DNA of 64,000 nt from Cyclobacteriaceae bacterium (GCA_026003355.1 BPHC01000009.1:37000-100999), one strand, 5' to 3'. Shown: positions 18,992 through 29,289, numbered from the stretch's first letter. Notes: generated by a model from the sequence alone, not told the origin. Numbers and translations: made by a program.

Positions 18992-19360
18992 GAGCAGGCC
19001 TGTAAGCCGGGTTCTGTCTCCCGCCGGGGCGGGATGCTTACCATTTATCTGGCCCTATTAAGGGGTCAAGCGGTCTACCCACTCCGGCCGGCAACAGGTT
19101 GCCTGGGAATCAGGAGGTTCCATGCCGGAGCCTATTTGACCTTTCAACGCATAAGGTTTTCCGAGCTACCGGTTATTGCTAACCGGTACGGTGGGCTCTT
19201 ACCCCACCTTTTCACTATCACCCCACAGGGGCTACCTGTTTTCTGTGGCACTTTCTGTCCCGGCCGCTTTACCGGCCGGTCCCCCGGTGTTCCCGGGGTA
19301 TGCTTCCTGAAGTTGCCCGGACTTTCCTCCCCGAACGAGGGGCGGTAAGCCGGCCTGCCC
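18992..19360 (-). ncRNA. rnpB: RNase P RNA, bacterial class A
   Basis: About 369 nt on the minus strand. The 5' and 3' ends pair as P1 (GGGCAGGCC with GGCCTGCTC, one G-U). The conserved GAGGAAAGTCCGGGC near the 5' end and the 3' block AGAACCCGGCTTACAGGCC are the universally conserved CR-I/CR-V (P4) segments, and CAGATAAATGGTAAGC is also typical. It is the catalytic RNA for tRNA 5' processing. A terminator follows. The long plus-strand ORF 18650-19348 across it is a shadow. Confidence 0.95.
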
Positions 19361-19393
19361 GTGCAAAGATAACGAAACCGGGCTTTGGCCAGT

Positions 19394-19792
19394 TTAGTGA
19401 ATGTCTTTTCCGGTAAGTTTTAACTCATAATGATCGGCCAGCTGGGCTACTTCCTGTACCATAAACTTTACTTCATCTTCTGTCATGCTGTCGGCCAGTC
19501 CGCTGGCAATTACCTTTAACTGGTTGCCGTCTACAATAAACTTGCAGTAATCAAACAATCCGTTTTGCACCAGCAAATCGCGGGCATCAATGCCGCTGTG
19601 ATAATCGGCTACTTTGCTGGTAAACACTACACGCTGCCTGCCGGAGGTTTTGCTTTTTTCCAGCACGGCCAGTACGGTTTGAAATCTTCCATCCTGCAGC
19701 GGTACTACCACAATGGCTTTTGAATGGTCGTAGTCGCTGAAGGTGCCGCCAATCTGGTCGGCATAGTTTTTCAGGGTGTTGAGAATATCCAT
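19394..19792 (-). CDS. Small cytoplasmic protein of unknown function
   Basis: 132 residues from the ATG at 19792 (MDILNTLKNYADQIGG); the track start at 19843 adds 17 residues and is less likely. Mixed alpha/beta pattern without signal peptide: VVVPLQDGRFQTVLAVLEKSK and RVVFTSKVADY look like paired strands, followed by an amphipathic C-terminal helix rich in acid residues. This resembles the YbjN/CesT-like chaperone fold in size and pattern, but no signature supports that. It is followed by rnpB 33 bp downstream, same strand, and may share a transcript with the DUF2279 gene upstream (51 bp). Confidence 0.6.
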   Translation of the reverse strand: MDILNTLKNYADQIGGTFSDYDHSKAIVVVPLQDGRFQTVLAVLEKSKTSGRQRVVFTSKVADYHSGIDARDLLVQNGLFDYCKFIVDGNQLKVIASGLADSMTEDEVKFMVQEVAQLADHYELKLTGKDIH

Positions 19793-19843
19793 GGCGAGGG
19801 GATTAACGGGTATTTGCGTTAAGGTAAAAAAAACCTGAAACAT

Positions 19844-20707
19844 TCAGAACTTGAGCCAGTGCCACTTGCCTTTACCGGATGAGAACTCCAGTGCAGGGGC
19901 CGGGAGCTTAACCAGATTAATGATGCGCAAAGTGGCTTGTATTACTTTTGACCGGCTTTTGATATGGGAAAGGTCAATGTCGGGGCCGATGTACAATTGC
20001 CGCAGGGCCCGGAAGCCTGCGGCCTGGTTCTGAGGGTCCCGGCCATAGACCATGCCGGTGGCCCCGTAGCCTACGGCCAGGTTCAGCCATGCGGGGAAGG
20101 TAATGAATTTATTGAGGTTAACAGAGAGCCAGTAGGTTTGGCCGTTATAGTCTTTAAGCATTTCAGAAAGCAGCCCGCTGCCCAGTGTGTGGTCGGGGCG
20201 AAGGCCGGGATAGGCGGTGCGCTGAAAGGAAAATTTTGGTTCGATTCGGACTTCATTCCACAGGCTTGCCTGGGCATAATAGAAAGCCGACCCGGCCAGA
20301 TTTGCGCCCAGGTCGGGCAGGGAGGCGCCATAGTTGGCCGAAAAGCCGTCCAGCACTTCTATTGGCAGCAGCATGAGAAAGCCTGCAATGGCTCCGTACA
20401 GCCGGGCACCTGATGGCTTAACATGGTGTTGCTGCATGGCCTGCGAAGTGCCTGCCGATAAATGGAAAGCTGTAAAAAAATGCCCGGCTTTATCTACCTG
20501 TTTCCATTCGGGCCAGTCGTTAAAGAAGGTAAATGGCTGGCGTTGGGCTTCGCTGTACCACAGGCTTCCGAGTGCCACGAGCGAGGCTGTGTAGGCGGCT
20601 CCGGAGATGACGATGAGTTTACGGGCAGAGCGGGCGCCCAGGCTGTCCTGTGCAGAGAGTGCTCCAGGCAGGGCTAACCACCAAAGCAGGGCGTATTTAA
20701 TCTTCAT
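19844..20707 (-). CDS. DUF2279 (YfiM-like) periplasmic or outer-membrane protein
   Basis: 287 residues from ATG 20707 (MKIKYALLWWLALPGALSAQ), giving a clear signal peptide cut after LSAQ; the track start at 20797 lies inside tamB. The family block FNDWPEWKQVDKAGHFFTAFHLS (Asp-Lys-x-Gly-His) and the later PIEVLDGFSANYGASLPDLGANLAGS match the DUF2279/YfiM family, whose biochemical role is unknown. Two to three hydrophobic stretches suggest membrane association. The start overlaps the tamB stop, so the two genes are translated from one message. Confidence 0.8.
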   Translation of the reverse strand: MKIKYALLWWLALPGALSAQDSLGARSARKLIVISGAAYTASLVALGSLWYSEAQRQPFTFFNDWPEWKQVDKAGHFFTAFHLSAGTSQAMQQHHVKPSGARLYGAIAGFLMLLPIEVLDGFSANYGASLPDLGANLAGSAFYYAQASLWNEVRIEPKFSFQRTAYPGLRPDHTLGSGLLSEMLKDYNGQTYWLSVNLNKFITFPAWLNLAVGYGATGMVYGRDPQNQAAGFRALRQLYIGPDIDLSHIKSRSKVIQATLRIINLVKLPAPALEFSSGKGKWHWLKF

Positions 20708-23700
20708 CTTCTTTTCGTGCGGCTGAGTCGGGCGGGGCCGGGGATTGTTCCCTGCGCTGGCGTTCATGGGCTGAGCGCAGCAGTTCCTTAACTGCATTAA
20801 AGTTTTGGGTGTAAGTAAGGCTTACGCCGGTGGTTATGGTATTCTGGTTGTTAAGGCCTGTGGTGTTTTGGTTAACGTTGGTTCGGCTGTACATTTTAAC
20901 CTTGAACCTTCCGTCGGGGGTAAGCAGGTAGTCAATGGTCCAGTCGCCCGCCAGCGAAGAGAAGGTGCCGGGCTGGCCGCCCGTTCCTGATGCCGGAACG
21001 TTTTGGTTGTTAAAGGTGCCGTCACCGGTTATGCGCATGCGCCCGTTTAACAGGGTATATGACAGACGAAGCTGGAAAGTGTTAAAAGCCTCCTGATCCA
21101 TGGCGCCAAGGTTTACGTCAATTTCAAGATTTTCGTCTACCTGGCTCATCCAGTAACTCAGCTGGTTCGACAGCAGCTCGCTTACGCTGTTGGTTACCGA
21201 GCCGCTCATGCTGAATGATTCGGGAGGTGTAAACCGGCGCAGCACAATGAGGCTAAACACCTGCTTTTTAAGTTCCTGTTCGTCCATGCGGCTTTTAAAA
21301 GAATAAAACTCAAGGTCTAAAGCTACCGGAGGTCGCCCTTCTACCGCTACTGATTTGGGCAGATCGCGGGCTTCAATGTCAAAATTAATCTGGGGCGACA
21401 GCATGGGTCCTTCGAGTTTGAGCAGTACTTCAACCGGATACTTTCTTTTAAGGGCGGTGCTGTTGGCCAGGGTGGGGTCGTTCAGTATCGGCCCTAGTGA
21501 GGCAAGCTGGTTGTAGGAAGCGTTGATATCCAGCACGGCCTGGTAAGGGTCGCCATACCAGGTAATGCGGCTTCCGGGTTTTATCATAAACTCCTTGTTG
21601 ATGATATTTTGCAGGGTAAAGTTGTACCAGCCTTCGGTAAATTCTATGGGCCCGAACATGGTAAACTCGCCATCGGTATTCATTTGAAGTCTGAGTTTAC
21701 CGTTGCCTCTTCCGCGTATGATATCACCTGCCTTGATGTCGAATATGATTTCCGAATAGGCATCGGGGGTAACTTCCAGGTTAAATTCCAGATTGAAACC
21801 TGCGAGCTGTATTTTTTTTGATTCACCTGCATAATCGGTTTGTGCTGAATCGGTTTGCGTAAGGTTTACAAAGCTGATGAAATCTTTTTGCTGGCTTACA
21901 GTGGTACCCCCTATGGGTATAAAAAGGCGCGTGTTTTTACGGGTAATGGCGTTTACGGTAAGGCTTAGGTTGTTAACAGGTCCTGTTATAGTAGCATTGC
22001 CCGATGCGTAGGCCTGGCCGTAAAACAGTTCATTATCGCGTTGCGATGTGTTCAGCACCTGAAAATCGGAAAATGAGGCACTAAGGTTAAGCTCCATGTT
22101 TGCGAAAGCCCGGTGCCTGATCTGGCCCTGCAGCCGCGCACGGTTGTTCAAAACATCGGTAAGGTTAAAGTCGCTGAAGGTAATGGCTGTTGGGCTGAAG
22201 CCCAGATTGCCACTGAACTTATAGGATGTTTTAAGGTAATTTACGGTAAGCTCACCGTTTGTTATGGCAGCGCTGCCGTTAAGCCTCGGGTTGGCCAGTG
22301 TGCCCGTTACCAGGCAGGTCCCGGAGGCTTCTCCATTCATCCGGCTGAACAGATCTTCCAGAAAAGGCTCAACCATTTTAAGGCTGGCCCGGTTTAAAAT
22401 GGCCTTTCCGTTCAGCGGGCTGATGGTATCGGAGGGAGTATAATATCCGTTGAAGTCCACAATCCTGCTTCCCGAACGGTCAATATAAAACTGCATTTCA
22501 AACTGCCGGTTGTCGGAGTTCCAGTGGTTGTTGCCGGTAATGTTGCCGATCAGGAAGTCATTAACCATGAGATCGGAGATTGAAAGGGTGTTTTCAACAG
22601 AAAGTTTATTGTAAAAGTTCACCAGCTTTACTTTTCCGTTCAGTATTCCCTCAAGCTTTCTTTGGGCCAGTCCGCTTAAAAACTTAAGCGAAACATTTGA
22701 AATAGCCAGCTGCAGTGCACGGCTGCTGTCGGCCGAAAGGCTTCCATTGAATGCAATGGACTGATTTGGCTGCTGAATTACCACATTATGTACGCGCCAC
22801 TCCCTGCCCGAAACGGCAATGTAATTGTTGTTATTAAACGACCAGGCAGAGTTAAGCAAAACAATTTCTGAAGGATTAAACCTGATGTAGGTGCTGTCTT
22901 CAAAATCAACAATGGCATTTATTCGGATTTTGTTGTCAGGCGGCTGGCTCAGGCCCAGGTCCAGGTCGATGTGGTTCCCATCCCAGATGGCTTCTGCCGT
23001 AAACGGGCCGGTAGTAAGGTTTTTGTTCATAACCTGCTTATCTGATTTTACATACACCATGGCCAGTGCTTCGGTTCCGGAATACGATTTGGATGCACTG
23101 ATTTCGACCTCATTTTTGCAAAAGGCAGATGAGCCATAAAAAACCGAATCGCTTCGCGTAAAAGCCCTTAAGGTTACAACCGGTCCGTGGGTAAAACTGC
23201 CCGTAATAAGGGTGTTGCGTGTAAGCCTAAGCGGAATATCGAGCAGGTTGAAGAGCGGGTTAAGGTCTTTTAACAGCACTTCGAATGCAGCAGCGTATGT
23301 GCTGGGTGTTTTGTTTTTTGCCTGGTAGTATGTTGCCAGGTTTTCGCGGTTATTCCTGATGGAAAGCCAGAACTCATGCAGCAGTTCTTCCGTATCGCCC
23401 AGCAGATTAGAGAAGTTAAAATTACCGCTTACCTGTGCATTAACCAAGGTGGTTTGCAGTATTAGCTGCCTGGTTTGGTTGTTGTGCGATGCGGTTAAAG
23501 ACAATTCACCGAAGTTGTGTTTTTCATCTTTGTAGAATACGGTAAGATTCTTTAAATGTGCTGTGCCCCGCAGGCTGTCGAGGGTTAGACCATAGGTATC
23601 CAGATCAATAATGCCGCTCAGGTGCAGTGCATCCCGGCTCAGGTTAAGATATTCCAGTCGTGCTGAGTCGAGCGTTCCACGAAGCTGCACGTGTTGCCTG

Positions 23701-25263
23701 TTGTTGCGCAGGTCAATGGTGCCATCTATGCGCAGCGTCAGATTGGGGTCTAGCACGGCAAGGGTGCCGGCAAAAAGCTGATTTGCAAAGCGTGCATTGG
23801 TGGTAATGCCGGTGTAGGTATAACCCATAACACCCAGCGCGTTTATGGTTCCTTTTAAATACAGATCGGCACTTTCCAGGGTTAGCCCTTTACCGTTTAC
23901 CGATCCGTCCATAGTAACCTGCTGGAACAACAGGGTATCGCGTAAAAACATGCCCAGGTTAAACTTATCCAGGCTAAGCCTGCCACTGTAAGCCGACAGG
24001 GCCGGGTTGGCTTCGTTTATTTTAAGATTTATATCCGACCGTATCCGGCCGATGCTACCGGCAAATTCGCCATTGGCAACAAAATCGTTCGGGTAGCCCA
24101 GAAATTGTCCTTTAAAACTTACCCGGCCCAGGTTATTAAGCTGCTCCAGGGTTTCGGGGGTAAATAGAAACGACAGGTCGTTCGGGTCAATTTCCGAATG
24201 GCTAAGTTCTGCCACAATAAAGGTTTCTTCCAGGTCGGGGAGTCCATCCATTGATAGTTCTCCGGTTAACCGGGTATTACCTGTATTCAGCTGCATGTTG
24301 CGAAAAGTAAAGTCAGATATTTTTCCGGTCAGGTTTCCGTTTAGCCTAACCGTGTTGCAACAGCTTCTCCGTTCCCGGAGCAAACAGGGCCAGATCTTCA
24401 GGGTGTATAACTGTCTTCTTCAGGTGAATTTCGGCCCATACAGAATCAGCAAAATCCGAAAGATCATCCTGACCCGAAAACCGGAACAACACCGTATCGG
24501 CAATGTAGCTTTTGCCGGCCTGCAGTTCAATGCCATGAAATTCCAGGCCCCGGTCAGAAAACCTGAAAAAAGTATGCAGTTGGTGAATGGAAAGCCGTGT
24601 TTTGGCCTCGGTTGCCTGCAGCGACTGCACCTGCATGCTAACGGTATCATCCTGAATGAAAAGCTGCTGTACCTCGGCTCCGGCAATATTTACCCGAAAA
24701 TGGTTGTAGTCGAACCCCTGGGTTATGCTGTCGCGGTCCGAGGCGTAGATAAAAGTGCCGTTTTTGAGCAACACTTCGCCAACCGTAATGGCAGGAGTGC
24801 GTGCCGGCTTTTTACCGGAGCGCGGCATAAGCCGGTGGACAAATACATTTATATTCAGATTGTTTACCGAGTCGTTTTCTTTAATGGTGGCCAGGTGCAC
24901 GGTGGCCGAATCAGCCAGGGCCGCATCGAGCTCATACCCATGGCCCTGCACCAGTCCTTGAAATGTAAAATTCAGCCGCAACGAGGCAATGTTAAACATG
25001 TCGTTGTTTTCGGGATCGGTAATCCTGAGGTTTTTTATGTGCAGCCGGTCAAACCAGTAAAACTCCAGCCGCCCGATACTGGCCTTAAAACCGGTTTGTT
25101 CGGTTACCGATTCGAGTACCCGGCGTGTTAAGCGGGTTTGTACCCAGGGAAGCTGAAGAATGAAAAAAGAAGCAACAATAAGAATAAAAGCGCTGTAAAG
25201 GGTATAGATGGTTACCCATCTCAAAGCATACAATACCTTATTTTTAATAACTTGCAGCTTCAT
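20697..25263 (-). CDS. tamB: TamB-type inner-membrane translocation/lipid-transport protein, frameshifted
   Basis: About 1,521 residues when 24346-25263 and 20697-24383 are joined by removing one base at the CC of 24350-24351 (LLQHVRLNGN). Start is ATG 25263 (MKLQVIKNKVLYALRW), followed by a membrane anchor (about 15-40) and AsmA-like N-terminal region. The long middle is a repetitive beta-strand sequence expected to form the hydrophobic groove (beta-taco) spanning the periplasm, and the C-terminal TamB domain is visible in YQAVLDINASYNQLASLGP and QVFSLIVLRRFTPPESF. TamB acts with an Omp85 partner in outer-membrane assembly or phospholipid transport; a TamL candidate lies at 46.9 kb. Confidence 0.9.
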
Positions 25264-26285
25264 GCCGTCAACTGGTTCTGCCCAAATACTTGCAATCGAA
25301 TCGTCCTGCGATGAAACTTCGGCCGCCGTTATCCGAAACGGCAAGGTACTCAATAATATTATTGCTTCGCAGGAGGTGCACCAAAAATACGGAGGTGTGG
25401 TGCCCGAGCTCGCCTCGCGTGCCCACCAGCGCACCATTTGGTTAACCGTAGATGAAGCGCTGCGCTCGGCCGGCATCACGGTGCAGCAGCTCGATGCCAT
25501 AGCTTTTACCAAAGGACCAGGCCTGATGGGTGCCCTGTTGGTGGGCGCTTCTTTTGCCAAAGGCCTTGCGCTGGCGCTTGACGTTCCCCTTATCGGAGTG
25601 AACCACATGGAGGCCCATGTGCTTTCGAACTTTATTGATGAGCCGGTTCCGGAATTTCCCTTTCTTTGTCTCACAGTAAGCGGCGGGCACACCCAGCTGG
25701 TAAAAGTAACCAGCTACCTGACCATGGAAGTGTTGGGCGAAACCCAGGATGATGCCGCAGGAGAGGCCTTCGATAAGGCCGCCAGGTTGCTGGGTCTTCC
25801 GTATCCGGGCGGGCCGCTCATCGACAGATATGCCCAGGCCGGCATTACCGGTCGCTTTGCTTTTCCTAAAGCCGAAATGCCCGGGCTGCACTTTTCGTTC
25901 AGCGGAATTAAAACGGCTTTTATGTACTTTTTACGCGACCACACTGCGGCTGACCCTGACTTTGTAAAAAAAAACCTGAACGATATTTGTGCCGCACTGC
26001 AGCATACATTGGTAACCATGCTCACCGACCGGCTGGTACAGGCTGCGCGGCTTACCGGCATTAAACAAATAGCCCTGGCGGGCGGGGGTATCGGCAAACT
26101 CAGGCCTGCGCAGGGCCGTACAACAACTGGCTGAAGAAAACCAGTGGAAAGTGTATATGCCGGCCATTCAGTATTGTACCGATAATGCCGCCATGGTGGC
26201 CGTGGTTGCTCACCATAAGTTCTTAAATGGATTATTTGAACCGCTTGACAGTGTGCCACTGGCACAATACCCCGTAGGTGTATGA
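25262..26285 (+). CDS. tsaD: tRNA N6-threonylcarbamoyladenosine synthase subunit TsaD, frameshifted
   Basis: About 340 residues. Start is ATG 25262 (MPSTGSAQILAIESSCDETS); the track start at 25208 lies inside tamB. Hallmarks are AIESSCDETSAAV, the metal-binding HMEAH and SGGHTQL, GEAFDKAARLLGL and the C-terminal TDNAAM. Frame is lost at ALAGG because of one extra G in the G5 run at 26084-26088; corrected it reads GGVSANSGLRRAV and ends at 26285. TsaD transfers the threonylcarbamoyl group onto A37 of ANN-decoding tRNAs and is essential, so the shift must be an error. Its start codon shares CATG with the start of divergent tamB. Confidence 0.95.
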
Positions 26286-26675
26286 AAACGAACGTGCAAC
26301 CAGGCGATGTACAGGAATACCGCTTTACCGTACAACCCGATGACGTGGCCTGTTTTAACGATGAAGTAGTACACCCTGTTTGTTCCACTTTTACCCTGGC
26401 CCGTGAAATTGAGTGGACCACCAGGCAGTTTTGTACTGCGCATGCGCGAGCACGATGAAGAGGGCGTAGGAACATACCTGAGCATAGACCACCGGGGGCC
26501 CGCATTTGTGGGTGAAGAAGTGGTTATTGTTGCGCAGGTAGAGAGCCTTAAAGGAAACGAGCTGCTGTGCAGCTACGAAGCATATGCGGGAGGACGGCTG
26601 GTGGCAAAAGGGACCACCGGACAGAAAATTCTGAAACGTGAAAAGCTTAAGCAATTATTCCGGCATCCATTATGA
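26282..26675 (+). CDS. FlK-like hotdog thioesterase, frameshifted
   Basis: About 130 residues. ATG 26282 overlaps the tsaD TGA. The first frame gives [18 protein letters not shown] and [14 protein letters not shown]; the second frame (track 26403-26675) continues [30 protein letters not shown]. Removing one T from the T4 run at 26429-26432 joins them. The Thr/Glu/His pattern [15 protein letters not shown] resembles fluoroacetyl-CoA thioesterase-like hotdog proteins, which hydrolyse small acyl-CoAs. The natural substrate is unknown. It sits between tsaD and smpB with overlaps on both sides (4 bp each), so it belongs to that operon. Confidence 0.75.
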
Positions 26676-27127
26676 GCAAGCGTTTTAACGATACGGTAAA
26701 CATCCGCAACCGGCAGGCTACCTTCCAGTTTGAAATACTGGATAAATATGTGGCAGGCCTGGTGCTTACCGGCACCGAAATAAAATCCATACGCGAAGGA
26801 AAAGCCAACCTTACCGATGGTTACTGCTATTTCAAAAACGGTGAATTGTATGTAAAAGGCATGTCCATAAGCCCTTATGCCGAGGGTACTTACTATAACC
26901 ATGACCCCCTGCGTGAGCGCAAGCTGCTCATGAAGAGGAGCGAGCTGCGCAAACTGGAGGGAAAGCTTGAAAAAGGCCTTACCCTGGTGCCGCTCAGGCT
27001 CTTTATCAATGAACGCGGATACGCCAAACTGGAGATAGCCCTGGCCCGTGGAAAAAAAATGTACGATAAACGGCAGACCATAAAAGAACGCGAGGCCCGC
27101 CGTGAGTTAAACAGAATAAAATGGTAG
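26672..27127 (+). CDS. smpB: SsrA-binding protein SmpB
   Basis: 151 residues, normal length. SmpB delivers tmRNA to stalled ribosomes for trans-translation. Family motifs are [46 protein letters not shown] and the basic tail [21 protein letters not shown], which folds in the ribosome mRNA channel. It overlaps the thioesterase gene by 4 bp and is followed after 1 bp by the NlpC/P60-like gene. The tmRNA gene itself is not seen in the window. Confidence 0.95.
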   Translation: MSKRFNDTVNIRNRQATFQFEILDKYVAGLVLTGTEIKSIREGKANLTDGYCYFKNGELYVKGMSISPYAEGTYYNHDPLRERKLLMKRSELRKLEGKLEKGLTLVPLRLFINERGYAKLEIALARGKKMYDKRQTIKEREARRELNRIKW

Positions 27128-27128
27128 T

Positions 27129-27896
27129 ATGATACCGGCCGAAGGATACGGTGTATGCAGGCTAAACATGGTGGCCGTACGGCACGAGCCGGATTTTTCA
27201 TCCATGTGGTGTACCCAGTTGTTGTTTGGTGACCATTATATGGTGCTGGCTCAGACAAACGACCGCAAATTTATGCGCATTAAAGTCTATTCCGACGGCG
27301 CGGAAGGATGGATAGACAGCCGCCAGCATCATGCCATATCTGCCGACTATTTTGATTACCTGTGCCGGGCCGAATTTAAGATAACAACCGATGTTACCTC
27401 GGGCATGCTCTATAATAAAACGCCTGTGGTAATCGTAATGGGAAGCATTATTCCCATTTCCTCGGCCGAATTGTTTAAAATGGAAGAACACTTTGCCTTT
27501 AATGGCGAAGCCAAAACCCTGGGGCAATACCGCGACTTTGAATATCTGAAAAGCCAGGCCACGAAGTATCTTGGGGCGCCCTATCTGCCCGGAGGCAAAA
27601 CTCCTTTCGGAATAGACGAAGGCGGACTGGTGCAGATGGCCTACCGGTTTTGCGGCTACCTGCTGCCCCGATACCCTGAACAACAAATTAGGTATGGCAG
27701 GCCGGTGGCCGAGCCCCGGCAACTGCTGCCGGGCGACCTGCTGTTTACCCGCCGGGCCGACGGAGGCCTGCACCCGGCTATTTTACTTGAAACCACACCT
27801 TTCAGGGTGTTGCATGTCGAAGAAAAGGTAAAGGCCGAAATACTTCCGGCCGGCATAACCCCGGTGGGCATGCGCAGAATTCTTACGGCAGCCTAG
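27129..27896 (+). CDS. NlpC/P60-family protein with catalytic Cys replaced
   Basis: 255 residues. Residues 1-75 and 80-125 look like two SH3b-type domains (FGDHYMVL, GWIDSRQ), and 135-255 is the NlpC/P60 fold: YLGAPYLPGGKTPFGID, the position normally DCSG reads DEGG (Glu164 for the catalytic Cys), and the His of the dyad is present in GGLHPAILLE (His215). In other respects the architecture is the Bacteroidota dipeptidyl-peptidase VI type that cuts gamma-D-Glu-diamino acid bonds in peptidoglycan fragments. No signal peptide is present, consistent with cytoplasmic recycling or binding. As read it should be catalytically dead. It follows smpB by 1 bp. Confidence 0.8.
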   Translation: MIPAEGYGVCRLNMVAVRHEPDFSSMWCTQLLFGDHYMVLAQTNDRKFMRIKVYSDGAEGWIDSRQHHAISADYFDYLCRAEFKITTDVTSGMLYNKTPVVIVMGSIIPISSAELFKMEEHFAFNGEAKTLGQYRDFEYLKSQATKYLGAPYLPGGKTPFGIDEGGLVQMAYRFCGYLLPRYPEQQIRYGRPVAEPRQLLPGDLLFTRRADGGLHPAILLETTPFRVLHVEEKVKAEILPAGITPVGMRRILTAA

Positions 27897-27901
27897 CCCG
27901 A

Positions 27902-27933
27902 TTTGCTTGGTTGACAATTTGCTCCTATCTTTC
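27902..27933 (+). promoter_or_regulatory. Candidate promoter of the HNH gene
   Basis: TTTG at 27902-27905, 20-bp spacer, TATCTTTC at 27926-27933 (one mismatch to TAnnTTTG). The ATG is 4 bp downstream, so the transcript would be almost leaderless. Confidence 0.5.
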
Positions 27934-27937
27934 CTGT

Positions 27938-28444
27938 ATGAATAACCGGGTTCTGGTACTTAATCAGGATTATAGTCCGTTAATGGTTTGCTCCGTTCAA
28001 CGGGCTTTTCTTCTGGTTTACCTTAACAAAAGTGAGCTGGTGCGTTCAGCCAACGGCCACCGTCTGCACTCGGTTAGCCAAAGTTTTCCCATGCCCTCGG
28101 TAATCCGGCTGCACCGTTATGTGCGGGCGCCTTACAAGGGGGTTGCACTTACACGCCAGAATGTTTTTAAGCGCGATAATTTTGAATGCCAGTACTGCGG
28201 CACAAAGCGCGATCTTACCTTAGACCATATTATTCCAACCTCAAAAGGCGGGCAGCACACCTGGTTAAACCTGGTGACTGCCTGCAAAAGTTGTAACGCC
28301 CGCAAGGGCGATTACACCCCCGAAGAGGCCGGCATGCTGCTGCGCAAAAAACCGCACAGGCCCACCTATGCTCTTTTTCTTCGTGAATTTGCAGGGCACG
28401 AAGGAAACGAATGGGACGAATTCCTGCTCCAAAGTTCAGTCTAA
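27938..28444 (+). CDS. HNH endonuclease family protein
   Basis: 168 residues from ATG 27938 (MNNRVLVLNQDYSPL); the track start at 27911 overlaps the promoter. The C-terminal half holds the HNH zinc-bound nuclease motif: CQYCG, LTLDHIIPTSKGG, WLNLVTACKSCNARKG. The N-terminal half (VLNQDYSPLMVCSVQRAFLLV) is the segment typical of the chromosomal, widely conserved HNH proteins annotated as 5-methylcytosine restriction-like nucleases. It is not beside restriction or phage genes, so a housekeeping role is more likely than a mobile one. Confidence 0.88.
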   Translation: MNNRVLVLNQDYSPLMVCSVQRAFLLVYLNKSELVRSANGHRLHSVSQSFPMPSVIRLHRYVRAPYKGVALTRQNVFKRDNFECQYCGTKRDLTLDHIIPTSKGGQHTWLNLVTACKSCNARKGDYTPEEAGMLLRKKPHRPTYALFLREFAGHEGNEWDEFLLQSSV

Positions 28445-28458
28445 CCAAACCGCACGTT

Positions 28459-29013
28459 ATGAACCTGTTTAAATGTAATCCAATGCTACTGAAAGCAACG
28501 ACTTGCCTTGCTTTTGGTATACTTCTGTCATCCTGCAGCAAAGATGAGGAAGGCATACCCAACCGCCTTACCATTAACGGTACAAACTATGTGTTAAGCA
28601 ACGGATATATTTCCGGCAATGGCGTTTTTGAAGATGATAACGGCAACCGTGGCTCTGTATACCAGGTAATTTTGGCTACCTCGGGTGTTACCATTACCGA
28701 TGGCGATTTGGCCGGAACGGGCCAGTTGTTTTACATGGCGCTCTTTTCACCTTCGACCGTTGAGCTTGCTGCCGGAACCTATGCCTATGACGAACGGTTT
28801 CTGGAAGGAAACCTCTTGGAAGCGGCAGGTGCAGATGGCAACTTTACCACAGGAGTTGGATCTGAATATGGTATTACCAGTGGCACGGTTACCATCAGCA
28901 AATCGGGTAATACCTGGACGTTTCAGTTTGAAGGAGAAGCCGATGACGGTGCTGGCGGAACCATAGCCATAAGCGGGTCGTTTTCCGGGCCGCTTACTGA
29001 AATAGAGTTCTGA
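28459..29013 (+). CDS. Predicted lipoprotein with beta-rich domain
   Basis: 184 residues from ATG 28459 (MNLFKCNPMLLKATTC); another Met eight residues later gives a tighter signal peptide MLLKATTCLAFGILLSSC with lipobox LSSC. The mature part begins SKDEEGIPNRLTINGTNYV and is acidic and rich in Gly, Thr and aromatic residues in a beta-strand pattern, ending in GGTIAISGSFSGPL. This layout occurs in many secreted Bacteroidota lipoproteins of unknown role. The track start at 28411 overlaps the HNH gene and is rejected. Confidence 0.7.
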   Translation: MNLFKCNPMLLKATTCLAFGILLSSCSKDEEGIPNRLTINGTNYVLSNGYISGNGVFEDDNGNRGSVYQVILATSGVTITDGDLAGTGQLFYMALFSPSTVELAAGTYAYDERFLEGNLLEAAGADGNFTTGVGSEYGITSGTVTISKSGNTWTFQFEGEADDGAGGTIAISGSFSGPLTEIEF

Positions 29014-29065
29014 TTCAGCCTGCGAAACCTCATACCTGTTGGCGAATCATAACCGGGTGTTAAGA

Positions 29066-29088
29066 TTCCGGTAAGCATCTTACCGGAA
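29066..29088. repeat. Perfect inverted repeat after the lipoprotein gene
   Basis: TTCCGGTAAG and CTTACCGGAA flank a 3-base CAT centre. It lies 53 bp past the lipoprotein stop. No T tract follows on the plus strand, so it may be an RNA stem without classical terminator function or a protein-binding palindrome. Confidence 0.5.
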
Positions 29089-29142
29089 CGTTTACCACGC
29101 AGGGCAGTCCTCCTCTAAAACAGCATGACTTTTCTGTGTGTA

Positions 29143-29162
29143 ACCGGACAGCCCTGTTCGGT
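29143..29162. promoter_or_regulatory. Inverted repeat, candidate activator site (UAS) of the efflux genes
   Basis: ACCGGACA, 4 bp, TGTTCGGT: an inverted repeat with one mismatch. It lies 61 bp upstream of the sigma-54-like element at 29224 and shares its GGACA...TGT(C/T)CG core with the repeat at 31399. Confidence 0.45.
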
Positions 29163-29223
29163 TGCGGACGGTACAGTGCATGGGCAATGCCTGGAACAGG
29201 CTCCGGATGCCCTTTCCTGGCGG

Positions 29224-29239
29224 TGGCACGGTTGTTGGT
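29224..29239 (+). promoter_or_regulatory. Sigma-54-like -24/-12 element before the adaptor gene
   Basis: TGGCACGGTTGTTGGT fits TGGCAC-N5-TTGCW except for G at the C of the -12 GC. It lies 157 bp before the adaptor start. The 383 bp between the lipoprotein and adaptor genes hold this element, the two inverted repeats and a hairpin, and no convincing gene. Confidence 0.45.
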
Positions 29240-29289
29240 TAAAGGCAGCCATTATGTTTATGGAAAGGAATACACCTTATTTTTGTTAC

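Noticed and set aside
18925-19044. Longer start of the response regulator
   Set aside because: It runs back into the rnpB terminator and RNase P RNA; the receiver domain starts at MARILLVDD.
18650-19348. 232-residue plus-strand ORF over rnpB and the regulator
   Set aside because: It is antisense to RNase P RNA and the receiver domain and shows no protein family.
25262-26285. tsaD as a genuine pseudogene
   Set aside because: The gene is essential and differs from an intact frame by a single G in a G5 run; the same error type recurs across the window.
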